A DNA stretch of 13,165 bases from Hyphomicrobiales bacterium (GCA_027031305.1 JALVRJ010000256.1:1-13165), one strand, 5' to 3'; positions 6,061-13,165 are shown, numbered from the stretch's first letter. Numbers and translations: made by a program. Notes: a model not told the origin generated them from the letters alone.

Positions 6061-6719
6061 TGGGCGCGCAACGCCGCCGCGCTGGCCAGGGGCGAGACCA
6101 CCAGCGCCAGCAGCACGATGGCCAGCAATATCAGGTAGGACGGCCAGGTGATGTCCGGCCCGCCCATGCCGCCGGTAGTCACCGACACGCCGAATATCAG
6201 CAGCGGGATATACAGCGGCAGGATCAACAGCGAGATCAGCAATCCGCCCTTGCGCAGGCCCACGGTGATGGCCGCGCCCATGCCGGCCAGCAGCGACAGC
6301 GCCAGTGAGCCCGTCACCATGGCCAGCAGCAGCGTCGGTGCCACCGCCACATCCAGGTTCAGCAGGAAGCCCAGCGCCGGGGCCAGCACCGCCAGCGGCA
6401 ACCCCGCCAGCAGCCAGTGCGCCAGCGTCTTCGCCAGCGCCACCAGCTCCAGTGGCAACGGCCCGGTCATGAGCACTTCAAGCGAGCCGTCCTCGAAGTC
6501 CTGCGTGTAAATGCGATCGGCCGAGAGCAGGATGGAGAGCAGAAGCGCGATCCACAGCGCGCCGGGCGCGATGCGCTGCAACAGGGCCATGTCCGGCCCG
6601 ATCCCGATGGGCAGCAATACCACCACGGTGAGAAAGAAGCCCACCGCCGCACCGATGTTGCCGCCCGCGCGCAGCCCCAGCCGCACGTCGCGCCCAACAA
6701 TGGCCAGGAAGGATCTCAT
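6051..6719 (-). CDS. ccmB: Heme exporter protein CcmB (ABC transporter permease, cytochrome c maturation)
   Basis: 222 residues, the standard CcmB length. CcmB is the membrane subunit of the CcmABCD complex in system I cytochrome c maturation; with CcmA it releases holo-CcmE. The opening MRSFLAIVGRDVRLGLRAGG matches the family start. Conserved features are ALLLSILLSADRIYTQDFEDGSLE (58-81; the 'DFEDG' signature) and six hydrophobic segments, at about 22-42, 52-66, 98-120, 127-150, 158-180 and 194-216. The ATG overlaps the ccmA stop as ATGA, so the two are translationally coupled. ccmC, usually next, is missing: a gap and the convergent comM follow instead. The frame stays open upstream into ccmA, but that part is not coding for CcmB. 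Confidence 0.95.
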   Translation of the reverse strand: MRSFLAIVGRDVRLGLRAGGNIGAAVGFFLTVVVLLPIGIGPDMALLQRIAPGALWIALLLSILLSADRIYTQDFEDGSLEVLMTGPLPLELVALAKTLAHWLLAGLPLAVLAPALGFLLNLDVAVAPTLLLAMVTGSLALSLLAGMGAAITVGLRKGGLLISLLILPLYIPLLIFGVSVTTGGMGGPDITWPSYLILLAIVLLALVVSPLASAAALRAHLR

Positions 6720-7432
6720 GCCACTTCCTCCGCACCGTTCTGCGGGGCCCCCGGCGCCGCAGCGGCGGTCTCCTCGACCGGCGCCTCCATTGGCCGCAAC
6801 TCCAGCGTGCGCGTGGCAGGCATCCCGAAATCGACGTGCGTGGAGGCGATGATCAGGCCGCCGGCATCCAGGTGATCGCGCATCAGCGCGCACAGCGCCG
6901 CCTGCGATTCAGCGTCCAGCCCCACGGTGGGTTCGTCCAGCAGCCACAGCGGCCGCCGCACGCAGGCCAGCCGCGCCAGCGCCAGCCGCCGCTTCTGACC
7001 GGCGGAAAGCACGCCCGCGTGCAGGTGGCGCAACCCGCCAAGGCGCAGCGCCGCCAGCGCCGCATCAAGTTGTTTGCGCGCCACACGGCCTTCCATGAAT
7101 CCCGACCAGAAGCGCAGGTTCTCGGTTACCGTAAGCTGTGGCTTGATGGCGTTCTGGTGCGCCACGTAGTGGCATTGCTGGGCCAGCGGCGTGTCCGCAA
7201 GCCCCCCCTGCAACCGCACTTCGCCCGCCGCCGGCCGCGAGAACCCGGCGATGATCCGCAACAGCGAGGTCTTGCCGACGCCATTTGGCCCGCGCAGCAT
7301 CAGCATTTCGCCACCCGCGACGGAAAACGACACCCCGGCGAAAAGCAGCCGTCCGCCCCGGCGACAGGACAGCTCGCGAACGACCAGCTTTTGCACGGGC
7401 GCCATCGACATGGAAATGAAGTCCGCCTTCAT
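6716..7432 (-). CDS. ccmA: Heme exporter protein CcmA (ABC transporter ATPase, cytochrome c maturation)
   Basis: 238 residues from the chosen start. ATPase partner of CcmB; ATP hydrolysis by CcmAB frees heme-loaded CcmE from CcmC. Motifs: Walker A GPNGVGKT (48-55), Q-loop region with AHQNAIKPQLTVTENLRFW (91-109, the CcmA-type 'H.N..KP.LT..EN' segment), ABC signature LSAGQKRRL (142-150), Walker B LWLLDEPTVGLD (162-173) and the switch histidine (His199). After about residue 215 comes a 20-residue Ala/Glu-rich tail. The start is uncertain: Met at 7432, 7411 or 7405 are all possible, none has a strong ribosome site, and the 7405 start best fits the family length. The frame also stays open to 7531. 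It is divergent from metK across a gap of 233 bases. Confidence 0.93.
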   Translation of the reverse strand: MKADFISMSMAPVQKLVVRELSCRRGGRLLFAGVSFSVAGGEMLMLRGPNGVGKTSLLRIIAGFSRPAAGEVRLQGGLADTPLAQQCHYVAHQNAIKPQLTVTENLRFWSGFMEGRVARKQLDAALAALRLGGLRHLHAGVLSAGQKRRLALARLACVRRPLWLLDEPTVGLDAESQAALCALMRDHLDAGGLIIASTHVDFGMPATRTLELRPMEAPVEETAAAAPGAPQNGAEEVA

Positions 7433-7557
7433 GCACTCGCGCCGGGCCGGCGCGCACGGGGTGAGAAACGATGAACTGGCGCTTCCGGTATCATGTTTCG
7501 GGCGCGCCCCGCAACCACGAGCATGATCCACCGACGAGCACGCCCCGGCCGGCGCTC

Positions 7558-7586
7558 TTGCACGGATATAAAGAAACCTTTATGAA
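7558..7586 (+). promoter_or_regulatory. Promoter candidate for metK
   Basis: TTGCAC (7558-7563), 17 bases, TATGAA (7581-7586), in the only A/T-rich patch of the ccmA-metK gap. Transcription would begin near 7592, leaving a leader of about 74 bases. Matches are partial (3/6 and 4/6). I compared the leader with what I know of SAM-II and SAM/SAH riboswitches and saw neither. Confidence 0.45.
7568..7583. promoter_or_regulatory. Perfect palindrome inside the metK promoter (candidate operator)
   Basis: ATAAAG-AAAC-CTTTAT has perfect 6-bp arms and a 4-base spacer, and lies between and into the -35/-10 elements of metK. ArsR-family SahR, which senses S-adenosylhomocysteine, controls metK and ahcY in several proteobacteria through A/T-rich palindromes. 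Assignment here is inference. Confidence 0.5.
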
Positions 7587-7665
7587 AGCTGGAAAACGGC
7601 GGCGGGCCATCGGCGCGCTCAAGCCTCGGCGATCATTCATCATACTCACCAGGGACTTCACAACC

Positions 7666-8877
7666 ATGCGCAAGGATTATCTGTTCACCAGCGAATCCGT
7701 TTCCGAGGGTCATCCGGACAAGGTCTGCGATCGGATATCCGACGAGATCGTCGATCTCTATTATCGCACCGCCATCGAGGAGGGCATGGATCCCGCGCTG
7801 GTGCGCTGCGCCGCCGAGTGCCTGGCCACCACCAACAAGGTGGTCATTGCTGGCGAGATGCGCGGCCCGGAGAGCCTCATGCACGGCGACGAGGTCAACC
7901 GCGACAGGATCGAGGAAGTCGCCCGTGCCGCCGTGCGCGATATTGGCTATGAACAGGAAGGCTTCCACTGGCGAAAGATGGACGTCGAGGTGTTGCTGCA
8001 CGCCCAGTCCCCGGACATCGCCCAGGGCGTCGACGCCACCGGCAACAAGGACGAGGGGGCCGGCGACCAGGGCATCATGTTCGGCTACGCCTGCACCGAA
8101 ACGCCCGAGCTCATGCCCGCGCCGCTGCACTATGCCCACCGCATCCTGCACCGGCTGGCACAGGCGCGCCACTCCGGCGCCGAGCCGAAGCTGGGTCCGG
8201 ACGCCAAGAGCCAGCTCACCCTGCGTTATGCCGACGGCCGGCCGGTGGAGGTGACGCAACTGGTGGTCTCGCACCAGCACCTGGACGAGGACCTCTCCTC
8301 CGATGACGTCCGCGCCATCGTCGAGCCCTACGTGCGCGAGGTCCTGCCCGAGGGCTGGCTGACGGAAAACACCGTCTGGCACATCAACCCCACGGGCAAG
8401 TTCCATATCGGCGGGCCGGACGGCGACTGCGGGCTCACGGGGCGCAAGATCATCGTCGATACCTATGGCGGCGCGGCTCCCCACGGCGGCGGTGCCTTTT
8501 CCGGCAAGGACCCCACCAAGGTCGACCGCTCCGCCGCTTATGCCGCCCGTTACCTGGCCAAGAACGTTGTCGCCGCCGGCCTCGCCGAACGCTGCACCAT
8601 CCAGCTTTCCTACGCCATCGGCGTCTCCGAGCCGCTCTCCGTCTACGCCGACCTGCACGGCACCGGCCAGGTGGATGAACGCAGGCTGGAAAACGTTCTG
8701 CGCGAGGTCATGGACCTGCGTCCGCGCGGCATCCGCGAGCACCTGCAACTCAACAGGCCCATCTTCGCCCGCACCTCCGCCTATGGCCACTTCGGCCGCC
8801 AGCCGGACGCGGACGGTGGCTTCAGCTGGGAGAAGACCGATCTCGTCGAGACCCTGAAGTCGGCGCTGACGGCTTGA
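7666..8877 (+). CDS. metK: S-adenosylmethionine synthetase
   Basis: 403 residues, within the family range. It makes S-adenosylmethionine from methionine and ATP, releasing phosphate and pyrophosphate; it is cytoplasmic and normally tetrameric. Signatures: [20 protein letters not shown] (7-26, with His16 and Asp18), the ATP-binding [12 protein letters not shown] (131-142), and the P-loop-like [20 protein letters not shown] (274-293). The ATG at 7666 begins the conserved [11 protein letters not shown] and has AGGGA about ten bases upstream. The open frame upstream to 7471 is untranslated leader. The gene may be transcribed together with the TrpB-like gene 125 bases downstream, since no U-tailed terminator separates them. 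A palindrome in the promoter suggests repression by a SAM-cycle metabolite sensor. Confidence 0.97.
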   Translation: MRKDYLFTSESVSEGHPDKVCDRISDEIVDLYYRTAIEEGMDPALVRCAAECLATTNKVVIAGEMRGPESLMHGDEVNRDRIEEVARAAVRDIGYEQEGFHWRKMDVEVLLHAQSPDIAQGVDATGNKDEGAGDQGIMFGYACTETPELMPAPLHYAHRILHRLAQARHSGAEPKLGPDAKSQLTLRYADGRPVEVTQLVVSHQHLDEDLSSDDVRAIVEPYVREVLPEGWLTENTVWHINPTGKFHIGGPDGDCGLTGRKIIVDTYGGAAPHGGGAFSGKDPTKVDRSAAYAARYLAKNVVAAGLAERCTIQLSYAIGVSEPLSVYADLHGTGQVDERRLENVLREVMDLRPRGIREHLQLNRPIFARTSAYGHFGRQPDADGGFSWEKTDLVETLKSALTA

Positions 8878-8916
8878 GGCGGTCTCCCGATTTCCTCTTG
8901 CCAGGCCGCGAGGTTT

Positions 8917-8935
8917 GTGCGGAAATGCGCCGCAC
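8917..8935 (+). other. Hairpin in the metK-trpB2 spacer
   Basis: GTGCGG and CCGCAC form a 6-bp stem with a 7-base loop, 40 bases past the metK stop. No U-run follows. The 125-base spacer contains no TGG triplet, so a tryptophan-codon leader peptide of the classical trp type is absent. Confidence 0.3.
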
Positions 8936-9002
8936 CGGGGGGTGATGCGCGCCGGTCGGGAGCGTCCGGGCCGGCACCGCGCCAATGCGAGGAGAAACGG
9001 GG

Positions 9003-10367
9003 ATGTCCGAACAGACCAAGTATCTGCTGGATGAAACGCGAATCCCGAAGTTCTGGTACAACATCGCCGCCGACCTGCCCGAACCGCTCTCGCCACCGCT
9101 GAACCCGGCCACTGGCGAGCCCCTGGGGCCGGAGGCGCTGGCCCCGATCTTCCCGATGGCGTTGATCCAGCAGGAAGTCAGCACCGAGCGCGAGATCGAG
9201 ATCCCCGACCCGGTGCGCGACGCCTATCGCCTGTGGCGCCCCGCCCCGCTGTTCCGCGCCCGCCGGCTGGAGCAGGTGCTCGATACCCCGGCGCGCATCT
9301 ACTACAAGTACGAGGGCGTCTCGCCGGCCGGTTCACACAAGCCCAACACGGCCGTCGCCCAGGCCTTCTACAACCGCGAGGAAGGCGTGCGCAAGCTTTC
9401 CACCGAGACCGGCGCCGGGCAGTGGGGCAGCTCGCTGGCCTTCGCCGGCGCCCTGTTCGGGCTGGAAGTGCTCGTCTACATGGTCAAGGTTTCCTACCAC
9501 CAGAAGCCCTATCGCCGCACGCTGATGGAAACCTATGGCGCGAAGTGCCTGGCCTCGCCCACCGACACCACCGAGGCCGGCCGCGCCGTGCTCGAGCAGG
9601 ATCCGGACAGCCCCGGCTCGCTCGGCATCGCCATTTCCGAGGCGGTGGAAGTGGCGGCCAGGAACGATGACGTGAAATACGCCCTGGGCAGCGTGCTCAA
9701 CCACGTCCTGTTGCACCAGACGGTCATCGGCCAGGAGGCCATGGAACAGATGGACATGGCCGGCGACTACCCGGACGTGGTCATTGGTTGCGCCGGCGGC
9801 GGCTCCAACTTCGCCGGTCTGAGCTTTCCCTTCATCGGCGCCGGCCTGCGCGGCGACAGGCCGAAGGTGAAGGCCGTGGCCGTGGAGCCGGCGGCCTGTC
9901 CCACCATGACGAAGGGCAAGCTGGCCTACGACTTCGGCGACACCCAGCAGCTCACGCCACTGATGAAGATGCACACCTTGGGCCACACCTTCATGCCGCC
10001 GGGCTTTCACGCCGGAGGCTTGCGCTATCACGGCATGGCACCGCTGGTGTCGCACCTGGTGGAGCTGGGCGAGGTCATGCCCATCGCCGTGCATCAGAAT
10101 CCCAGTTTCGAGGCCGGCGTCATGTTCGCCCGGGCGGAAGGCATCGTGCCGGCGCCGGAGAGCACGCACGCCATTCGCGCCGCCATCGACGAGGCGTTGG
10201 ACGCGAGGGAAAGCGGCGAGGAACGGGTGATTCTGTTCAACCTCTCCGGCCACGGCTTCCTCGACCTCTCGGCTTACGAGGACTACCTGGCCGGGCGCCT
10301 GGAGGACAAGGACTACGACCCGGCGCTGCTGAAGGAAGCGCTGGAAAAACTGCCCGCCGTGGGCTGA
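9003..10367 (+). CDS. trpB2: TrpB2-type (TrpB-like) pyridoxal-phosphate-dependent enzyme
   Basis: 454 residues, longer than the roughly 400 of classical TrpB and typical of the TrpB2 group. TrpB enzymes join indole and serine to give tryptophan; TrpB2 members often act without a matching TrpA. The TrpB2 N-terminal extension is present ([11 protein letters not shown], 17-27). The PLP lysine is Lys113 in [14 protein letters not shown], followed by [14 protein letters not shown] (135-148), the phosphate-binding [11 protein letters not shown] (262-272) and a C-terminal NLSGHG (413-418). [12 protein letters not shown] (341-352) is also TrpB2-like. The ATG at 9003 has GAGGAG eight bases upstream; an in-frame ATG at 8985 has no such site. 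No trpA, trpC or trpF adjoins it, so its role may be indole salvage or a side reaction. It ends at a strong terminator. Confidence 0.93.
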   Translation: MSEQTKYLLDETRIPKFWYNIAADLPEPLSPPLNPATGEPLGPEALAPIFPMALIQQEVSTEREIEIPDPVRDAYRLWRPAPLFRARRLEQVLDTPARIYYKYEGVSPAGSHKPNTAVAQAFYNREEGVRKLSTETGAGQWGSSLAFAGALFGLEVLVYMVKVSYHQKPYRRTLMETYGAKCLASPTDTTEAGRAVLEQDPDSPGSLGIAISEAVEVAARNDDVKYALGSVLNHVLLHQTVIGQEAMEQMDMAGDYPDVVIGCAGGGSNFAGLSFPFIGAGLRGDRPKVKAVAVEPAACPTMTKGKLAYDFGDTQQLTPLMKMHTLGHTFMPPGFHAGGLRYHGMAPLVSHLVELGEVMPIAVHQNPSFEAGVMFARAEGIVPAPESTHAIRAAIDEALDARESGEERVILFNLSGHGFLDLSAYEDYLAGRLEDKDYDPALLKEALEKLPAVG

Positions 10368-10422
10368 AGCCTGCCCCGGCGCCGCGGCCACTGCGGCGGG
10401 CGGTGCCAGACATCGGCGAAGG

Positions 10423-10455
10423 CACCGGCGGTGCGCATGGCGCCGCCGGTGTTTT
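10423..10455 (+). terminator. Strong rho-independent terminator after trpB2
   Basis: CACCGGCGGTGC (10423-10434) pairs with 10440-10451 (12 bp with one G-U) around a GCATG loop and is followed at once by TTTTCCCTTT. It starts 56 bases after the trpB2 stop. This is the clearest intrinsic terminator in the window. Confidence 0.85.
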
Positions 10456-10459
10456 CCCT

Positions 10460-10488
10460 TTGACAAGCGGCAAGGCTGGTGGCATGGG
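10460..10488 (+). promoter_or_regulatory. Promoter candidate for the TIGR02300-family gene
   Basis: A perfect TTGACA (10460-10465) lies right after the trpB2 terminator and upstream of the GTG start at 10563. The -10 at 17 bases (CATGGG, 10483-10488) is poor, so only the -35 is convincing. Confidence 0.35.
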
Positions 10489-10562
10489 AAGGCACCAGCC
10501 ACGAGACGCATGTGAATGACGCGATCGTCCCTCCGGGATGGTCGAGCCAGGGAGCTTTGACG

Positions 10563-10934
10563 GTGATCGACAAGAATCTGGGCACCAAGCGCCTTTGTCC
10601 GGCCTGCCACGCCAAGTTCTACGACCTCAACAAGTCGCCCGCCGTGTGCCCCAAGTGCGGCGAGGAATTCGTGCCCAAGCCCATCCTGCCCTCCAGACAG
10701 GAACAGGTGGAGGCCGCCAGCCAGACCCAGGTCGAGAGTCCCCCGGCGGTGGAAACGGTGGTCGAAGACGTCGCCGAGGATGTCGCCGAGGCGGTGGAAG
10801 ACGTGCCGGAAGTGGCGCTGGAAGAGGCCGAGGACACGCCGGTGGACCCGGAGGACGGGCCATTCCTCGAAGACGACGCCTCGGTGGAGGACATCATCGA
10901 CGCGCCGGTGGAAAAGGACGAGGAGGAAGGCTGA
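10563..10934 (+). CDS. TIGR02300 ('FYDLN') family protein: zinc ribbon with acidic tail
   Basis: 123 residues from a GTG start with GGAG eight bases upstream; an in-frame GTG at 10479 would add 28 unconserved residues. The first 35 residues hold [20 protein letters not shown] and CPKCG. Cys12, Cys15, Cys29 and Cys32 form a CxxC...CxxC zinc ribbon around the diagnostic FYDLN. From about residue 48 the chain is almost only Glu, Asp, Val, Ala and Pro, strongly acidic and low in complexity ([20 protein letters not shown], 66-85), so probably disordered. The family is characteristic of alphaproteobacteria and, as far as I know, has no established function. The layout suggests a small metal-stabilised head with an acidic arm that could contact basic proteins or ribosomal components, but that is inference. 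It is monocistronic, followed by tRNA-Arg. Confidence 0.9.
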   Translation: MIDKNLGTKRLCPACHAKFYDLNKSPAVCPKCGEEFVPKPILPSRQEQVEAASQTQVESPPAVETVVEDVAEDVAEAVEDVPEVALEEAEDTPVDPEDGPFLEDDASVEDIIDAPVEKDEEEG

Positions 10935-10953
10935 GGCGGCTCTCTGCCGGGGC

Positions 10954-10983
10954 TTGGCATTCACCGCGCCCTTGCGATATACC
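10954..10983 (+). promoter_or_regulatory. Promoter candidate for tRNA-Arg
   Basis: TTGGCA (10954-10959) and TATACC (10978-10983), 18 bases apart, precede the mature tRNA by 44 bases. GATATA at 10976-10981 is an alternative -10. Confidence 0.45.
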
Positions 10984-11027
10984 CTTGAATGGGAAAAAGC
11001 CGTGCTGGCTCGTTTCCCGCCGTGTGC

Positions 11028-11104
<77 letters not shown>

Positions 11105-11173
11105 TTTCTCTTTCGCTTGACGTGGTCCTGGTGCCGGGGCCGGGACGGGAACGGCCCCCCTCTGGCCGCATCC

Positions 11174-11635
11174 TCACGCGCCACTTTCGCCGCCGGGGTT
11201 CTCGCGCAGTCGCCTGATGGCCGCCCGCGCCAGGGCGTCGGCGCGCTCGTTCTCCGCGTGCCCCGCGTGCCCCTTCACCCAGTGCCAGCGCACCTTGTGC
11301 GGCGCCATGGCCGCTTCCAGCCGTTGCCACAAATCGGCGTTCTTCACCGGTTTCCTCGCCGCCGTCTTCCAGCCGCGCGCCTTCCATTGCGCCAGCCACT
11401 CGCTCACGCCCCTCTTCAGGTATTCGGAATCGGTATACAGGTCCACCTCCACCGGCTCCCTCAGCGCCTCCAGCGCGGCGATGGCGGCCATCAGCTCCAT
11501 GCGGTTGTTGGTTGTCTCGGCCTCGGCGCCGGACAGCTCCTTCTCGTGTTGATTGTAGCGCAATATCGCACCCCAGCCACCAGGCCCCGGGTTGCCGGAG
11601 CAGGCGCCGTCGGTGAAGATCTCCACGTGTTTCAT
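11174..11635 (-). CDS. rnhA: Ribonuclease HI
   Basis: 153 residues, the normal size. It cleaves RNA in RNA-DNA hybrids, removing primers and R-loops; it is cytoplasmic and Mg-dependent. All catalytic residues are present, each one position lower than in E. coli: Asp9 (in [18 protein letters not shown]), Glu47 (NNRMELMA), Asp69 (LYTDSEYL), His123 (VKGHAGH) and Asp133 (NERADALA). The basic handle [19 protein letters not shown] (85-103) is also there. ATG at 11635 begins the conserved [10 protein letters not shown]; the frame runs open to 11761, but that part overlaps the preceding gene and is not conserved. The ribosome site is weak. It lies 64 bases after DUF4170 on the same strand, and is convergent with tRNA-Arg. 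Confidence 0.96.
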   Translation of the reverse strand: MKHVEIFTDGACSGNPGPGGWGAILRYNQHEKELSGAEAETTNNRMELMAAIAALEALREPVEVDLYTDSEYLKRGVSEWLAQWKARGWKTAARKPVKNADLWQRLEAAMAPHKVRWHWVKGHAGHAENERADALARAAIRRLRENPGGESGA

Positions 11636-11699
11636 GAAAACGGGCCGCTCGTCGTTGCGCTTTTCTTTCCGATGAAAAAGGTTGGCAAGCGGTGGTCTT

Positions 11700-11939
11700 T
11701 CAATCCTCTTCCGGCTCCAGCAGGCGGTGGATGTGAACGATGAAGTAACGAACTTCCGCATCGTCGATGGTGGCCCGCGCCTTTTCCTCCCACGCCTTCC
11801 TTGCCTCCGCGTAGGAGGGATAGATGCCGACGATGTCCAGCTTCTGCGGGTCCTTGAACTCCGCGCCCTGCACGTCCTTCAGCGCGCCACCGAACACCAG
11901 GTGCAGGTATTGTTTCGATTCCACCACCTTGTCGCTCAT
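11700..11939 (-). CDS. DUF4170 family protein
   Basis: 79 residues, a small conserved alphaproteobacterial protein of unknown function. The family pattern is clear: [11 protein letters not shown] (12-22), then [20 protein letters not shown] (27-46), [20 protein letters not shown] (48-67), and [11 protein letters not shown] at the end. No signal peptide, membrane segment or cysteine is seen, so it is probably cytoplasmic. It starts 6 bases after the cysQ stop, with a GGGGG run about ten bases ahead of the ATG, so it is co-transcribed with pmbA and cysQ. In many alphaproteobacteria this gene sits in the same place after an inositol-monophosphatase-family gene. The conserved neighbourhood hints at a link with envelope lipid or phosphonucleotide metabolism, but that is not proven. 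Confidence 0.92.
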   Translation of the reverse strand: MSDKVVESKQYLHLVFGGALKDVQGAEFKDPQKLDIVGIYPSYAEARKAWEEKARATIDDAEVRYFIVHIHRLLEPEED

Positions 11940-11945
11940 CGGCGA

Positions 11946-12842
11946 TCATCCCCCTTCATGGTTGCCATGCGCATCGCCACGGCCGCCGTGCCGCCCGCGG
12001 CTCCTGCCGCCGCAACGAAACCCCTTCGCGTGATGCAGGACCGCCTCGAACAGGCCCTTTCCGGCGGCGACGATGCCGTTCACCTTCGCCGTTTCCGCCT
12101 CATAGCGCAAGGGTGCGCCACGAAGGTCCGCCACCCGTCCGCCCGCCTCGCGCACGATCACGTCGCCGGCCGCCACGTCCCAGTAGTTCTTCCATCCGGG
12201 CGCCAGCATGGCGTCGGCCGAGCCATCGGCGACAAGGGCCAGCCGCAGCGCCAGCGACGGATAGCGCCGCACCCTCACCCGTGGCCAAGGCGTCCGCCAG
12301 CATTCGGCGCGGCTTACCGCCTTTGGCCCGATGACCTCTGCGCCTTCCAGTTCCGTGCGCCCGCTCGCCCGAATGCGCGCGCCATTGAGAAAGGCGCCCC
12401 CCGCCGCCGTCGCCCACCAGGTGCATTCCAGCGCCGGCGCGTGCAGCACCCCCAGCACCGGCCGATGATCCACCAGCAGCGCCAGCGCCACGCACCAGTG
12501 AGGCTCGCCGCGCAAGTAGCCGCTCGTGCCGTCCAGCGGGTCCACCACCCAGGCCCGCCGCCGGTCCAGCCATTGCCGTCCCTTCTCGCCCTCTTCCGAC
12601 AGCCAGCCATCTTGCGGAAAGGCCCCCAGGATGCGCGCGCGCAACAGCGCGTCGATGGCCAGGTCCACTTCCGTCACCGGCGTGCCGTCGGCCTTGCGCT
12701 CCACCCGCACCCTGCGCCGGAAGTGCTGGGCCCCGATCTCTCCCGCCGCGCGCGCCGCCGCCAGCGCCACCGCCAACGCGGCCGATAGCTCCGTGGCGGC
12801 GCCGGGCGCGTCATCGGGGCGGGGCGCGTCATAGTCCGGCAA
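11946..12842 (-). CDS. cysQ: Inositol monophosphatase superfamily protein, probably 3'(2'),5'-bisphosphate nucleotidase CysQ
   Basis: 298 residues. A Mg-dependent phosphatase; CysQ members hydrolyse the sulfate-assimilation by-product PAP to AMP. The superfamily motifs are intact: TEVDLAIDALLRARI (57-71), WLSEEGEKG (80-88, metal-binding glutamates), WVVDPLDGTSGYLRG (98-112) and NYWDVAAGDVIVREAGG (219-235). The start is non-ATG: TTG at 12842 with GGAGGG eight bases upstream, overlapping the pmbA stop by 14 bases. An ATG forming a neat ATGA overlap is in the wrong frame. The last 25 or so residues (CGGRSRGRHGGRGDAHGNHE plus GG) are an unusual Gly/Arg/His-rich tail. CysQ, SuhB and related phosphatases are hard to separate by eye; the superfamily is certain, the exact substrate is not. 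Confidence 0.9.
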   Translation of the reverse strand: MPDYDAPRPDDAPGAATELSAALAVALAAARAAGEIGAQHFRRRVRVERKADGTPVTEVDLAIDALLRARILGAFPQDGWLSEEGEKGRQWLDRRRAWVVDPLDGTSGYLRGEPHWCVALALLVDHRPVLGVLHAPALECTWWATAAGGAFLNGARIRASGRTELEGAEVIGPKAVSRAECWRTPWPRVRVRRYPSLALRLALVADGSADAMLAPGWKNYWDVAAGDVIVREAGGRVADLRGAPLRYEAETAKVNGIVAAGKGLFEAVLHHAKGFRCGGRSRGRHGGRGDAHGNHEGG

Positions 12843-13165
12843 CGGTCATGCCCTCCACCAGCAGGGTGGGGGCATTCGTGCCCCCCACGATGCGCAGGTC
12901 GTCGGCCGGGGTCATGTGCAGGAACATGTCCTTCAGATTTCCGGCGATGGTCATTTCGCTCACCGGATGGGTGATCTCGCCATTCTCGATGAGAAAGCCC
13001 GACGCGCCGCGCGAATAATCGCCGGTGATCACGTTCACGCCCATGCCGATGAGCTCGGTCACCAGCACGCCACGCTTCACCCCCCCTGTCAGGGCCGCCG
13101 CCGTCTGCGCACCATTCATGATGTTGAAATTGGTGCTGGCGGGGCTGGGTGGCCCACCCAGCGAC
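12829..13165 (-). CDS. pmbA: TldE/PmbA metalloprotease-family protein, C-terminal part (cut by right window edge)
   Basis: About 111 C-terminal residues are visible; the frame enters from beyond the right edge. TldE (PmbA) pairs with TldD to form a protease that in E. coli matures microcin B17 and degrades the CcdA antitoxin. The tail is characteristic: STNFNIMNG, GVLVTELIGMGVNVITGDYS (18-37 counted from the in-frame Met at 13119), RGASGFLIENGEITHPVSEM (38-57), TIAGNLKDMF (58-67), and a final TLLVEGMTVAG. The catalytic HExxxH-type motif belongs to TldD, and TldE lacks it. The gene is the first visible member of the run pmbA - cysQ - DUF4170 - rnhA, and its last codons overlap the cysQ start. 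Confidence 0.93.
   Translation of the reverse strand, partial: SLGGPPSPASTNFNIMNGAQTAAALTGGVKRGVLVTELIGMGVNVITGDYSRGASGFLIENGEITHPVSEMTIAGNLKDMFLHMTPADDLRIVGGTNAPTLLVEGMTVAGL

Noticed and set aside
5917..6138. 73-codon plus-strand frame in the comM-ccmB gap
   Set aside because: No ribosome site, runs into the antisense of ccmB, and no similarity to anything I recognise.
7590..7665. SAM riboswitch in the metK leader
   Set aside because: I compared the leader with remembered consensus features of SAM-II and SAM/SAH classes and saw no match. A covariance search would be decisive.
8878..9002. trp-type attenuator or leader peptide before trpB2
   Set aside because: There is no TGG codon in the spacer and no U-tailed hairpin; the short ATG frame at 8925 (MRRTGG) has no tryptophan.
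12829..12833. ATGA stop/start overlap as the cysQ start
   Set aside because: The ATG is one base out of frame with the phosphatase; that frame gives only Arg/Trp-rich nonsense. The in-frame TTG with GGAGGG fits better.

Overview
The window is GC-rich chromosomal DNA with G/C-ending codons, and its markers fit an alphaproteobacterium. The markers are a DUF4170 gene, a TIGR02300 'FYDLN' zinc-ribbon/acidic protein, the order ffs - dnaX - ybaB, a DnaX that keeps only one of the usual zinc-site cysteines, and a GTTC-N7-GTTC box (the alphaproteobacterial LexA form) in front of comM. I cannot name a genus. The content is mostly housekeeping. I see no transposase, integrase, phage gene, CRISPR array or obvious foreign island.

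Layout. Bases 1-962 (minus) are the N-terminal third of an RND efflux permease cut by the left edge. A single-domain rhodanese (1223-1603, minus) follows, with its own promoter whose -35/-10 region is covered by a 20-bp palindrome. Next come ybaB and dnaX (1820-3950, minus), with the 4.5S/SRP RNA gene directly upstream (about 4020-4118, minus). A roughly 200-base divergent region then separates ffs from comM (4321-5853, plus) and carries a promoter with an abutting SOS-type box. comM converges on ccmB-ccmA (6051-7432, minus), the two ABC-transporter subunits of cytochrome c maturation, here without ccmC. A divergent gap with a promoter palindrome leads to metK (7666-8877, plus) and a TrpB2-type PLP enzyme (9003-10367, plus), which ends at a strong intrinsic terminator. 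The TIGR02300 protein (10563-10934, plus) and tRNA-Arg(CCG) (11028-11104, plus) follow. The right end is a tight minus-strand run read leftward: pmbA/tldE (cut by the right edge), cysQ/IMPase, DUF4170, rnhA.

Functions fall into DNA and RNA maintenance (dnaX, ybaB, comM, rnhA), protein targeting (ffs), methionine/SAM and sulfur metabolism (metK, cysQ, rhodanese), cytochrome c assembly (ccmAB) and export (RND). Three genes appear to use non-ATG starts: dnaX and cysQ (TTG) and the TIGR02300 gene (GTG).

The most interesting signals are regulatory: the SOS-type box at comM, the AT-rich palindrome inside the metK promoter, and the palindrome inside the rhodanese promoter. I found no convincing undescribed multi-gene system.
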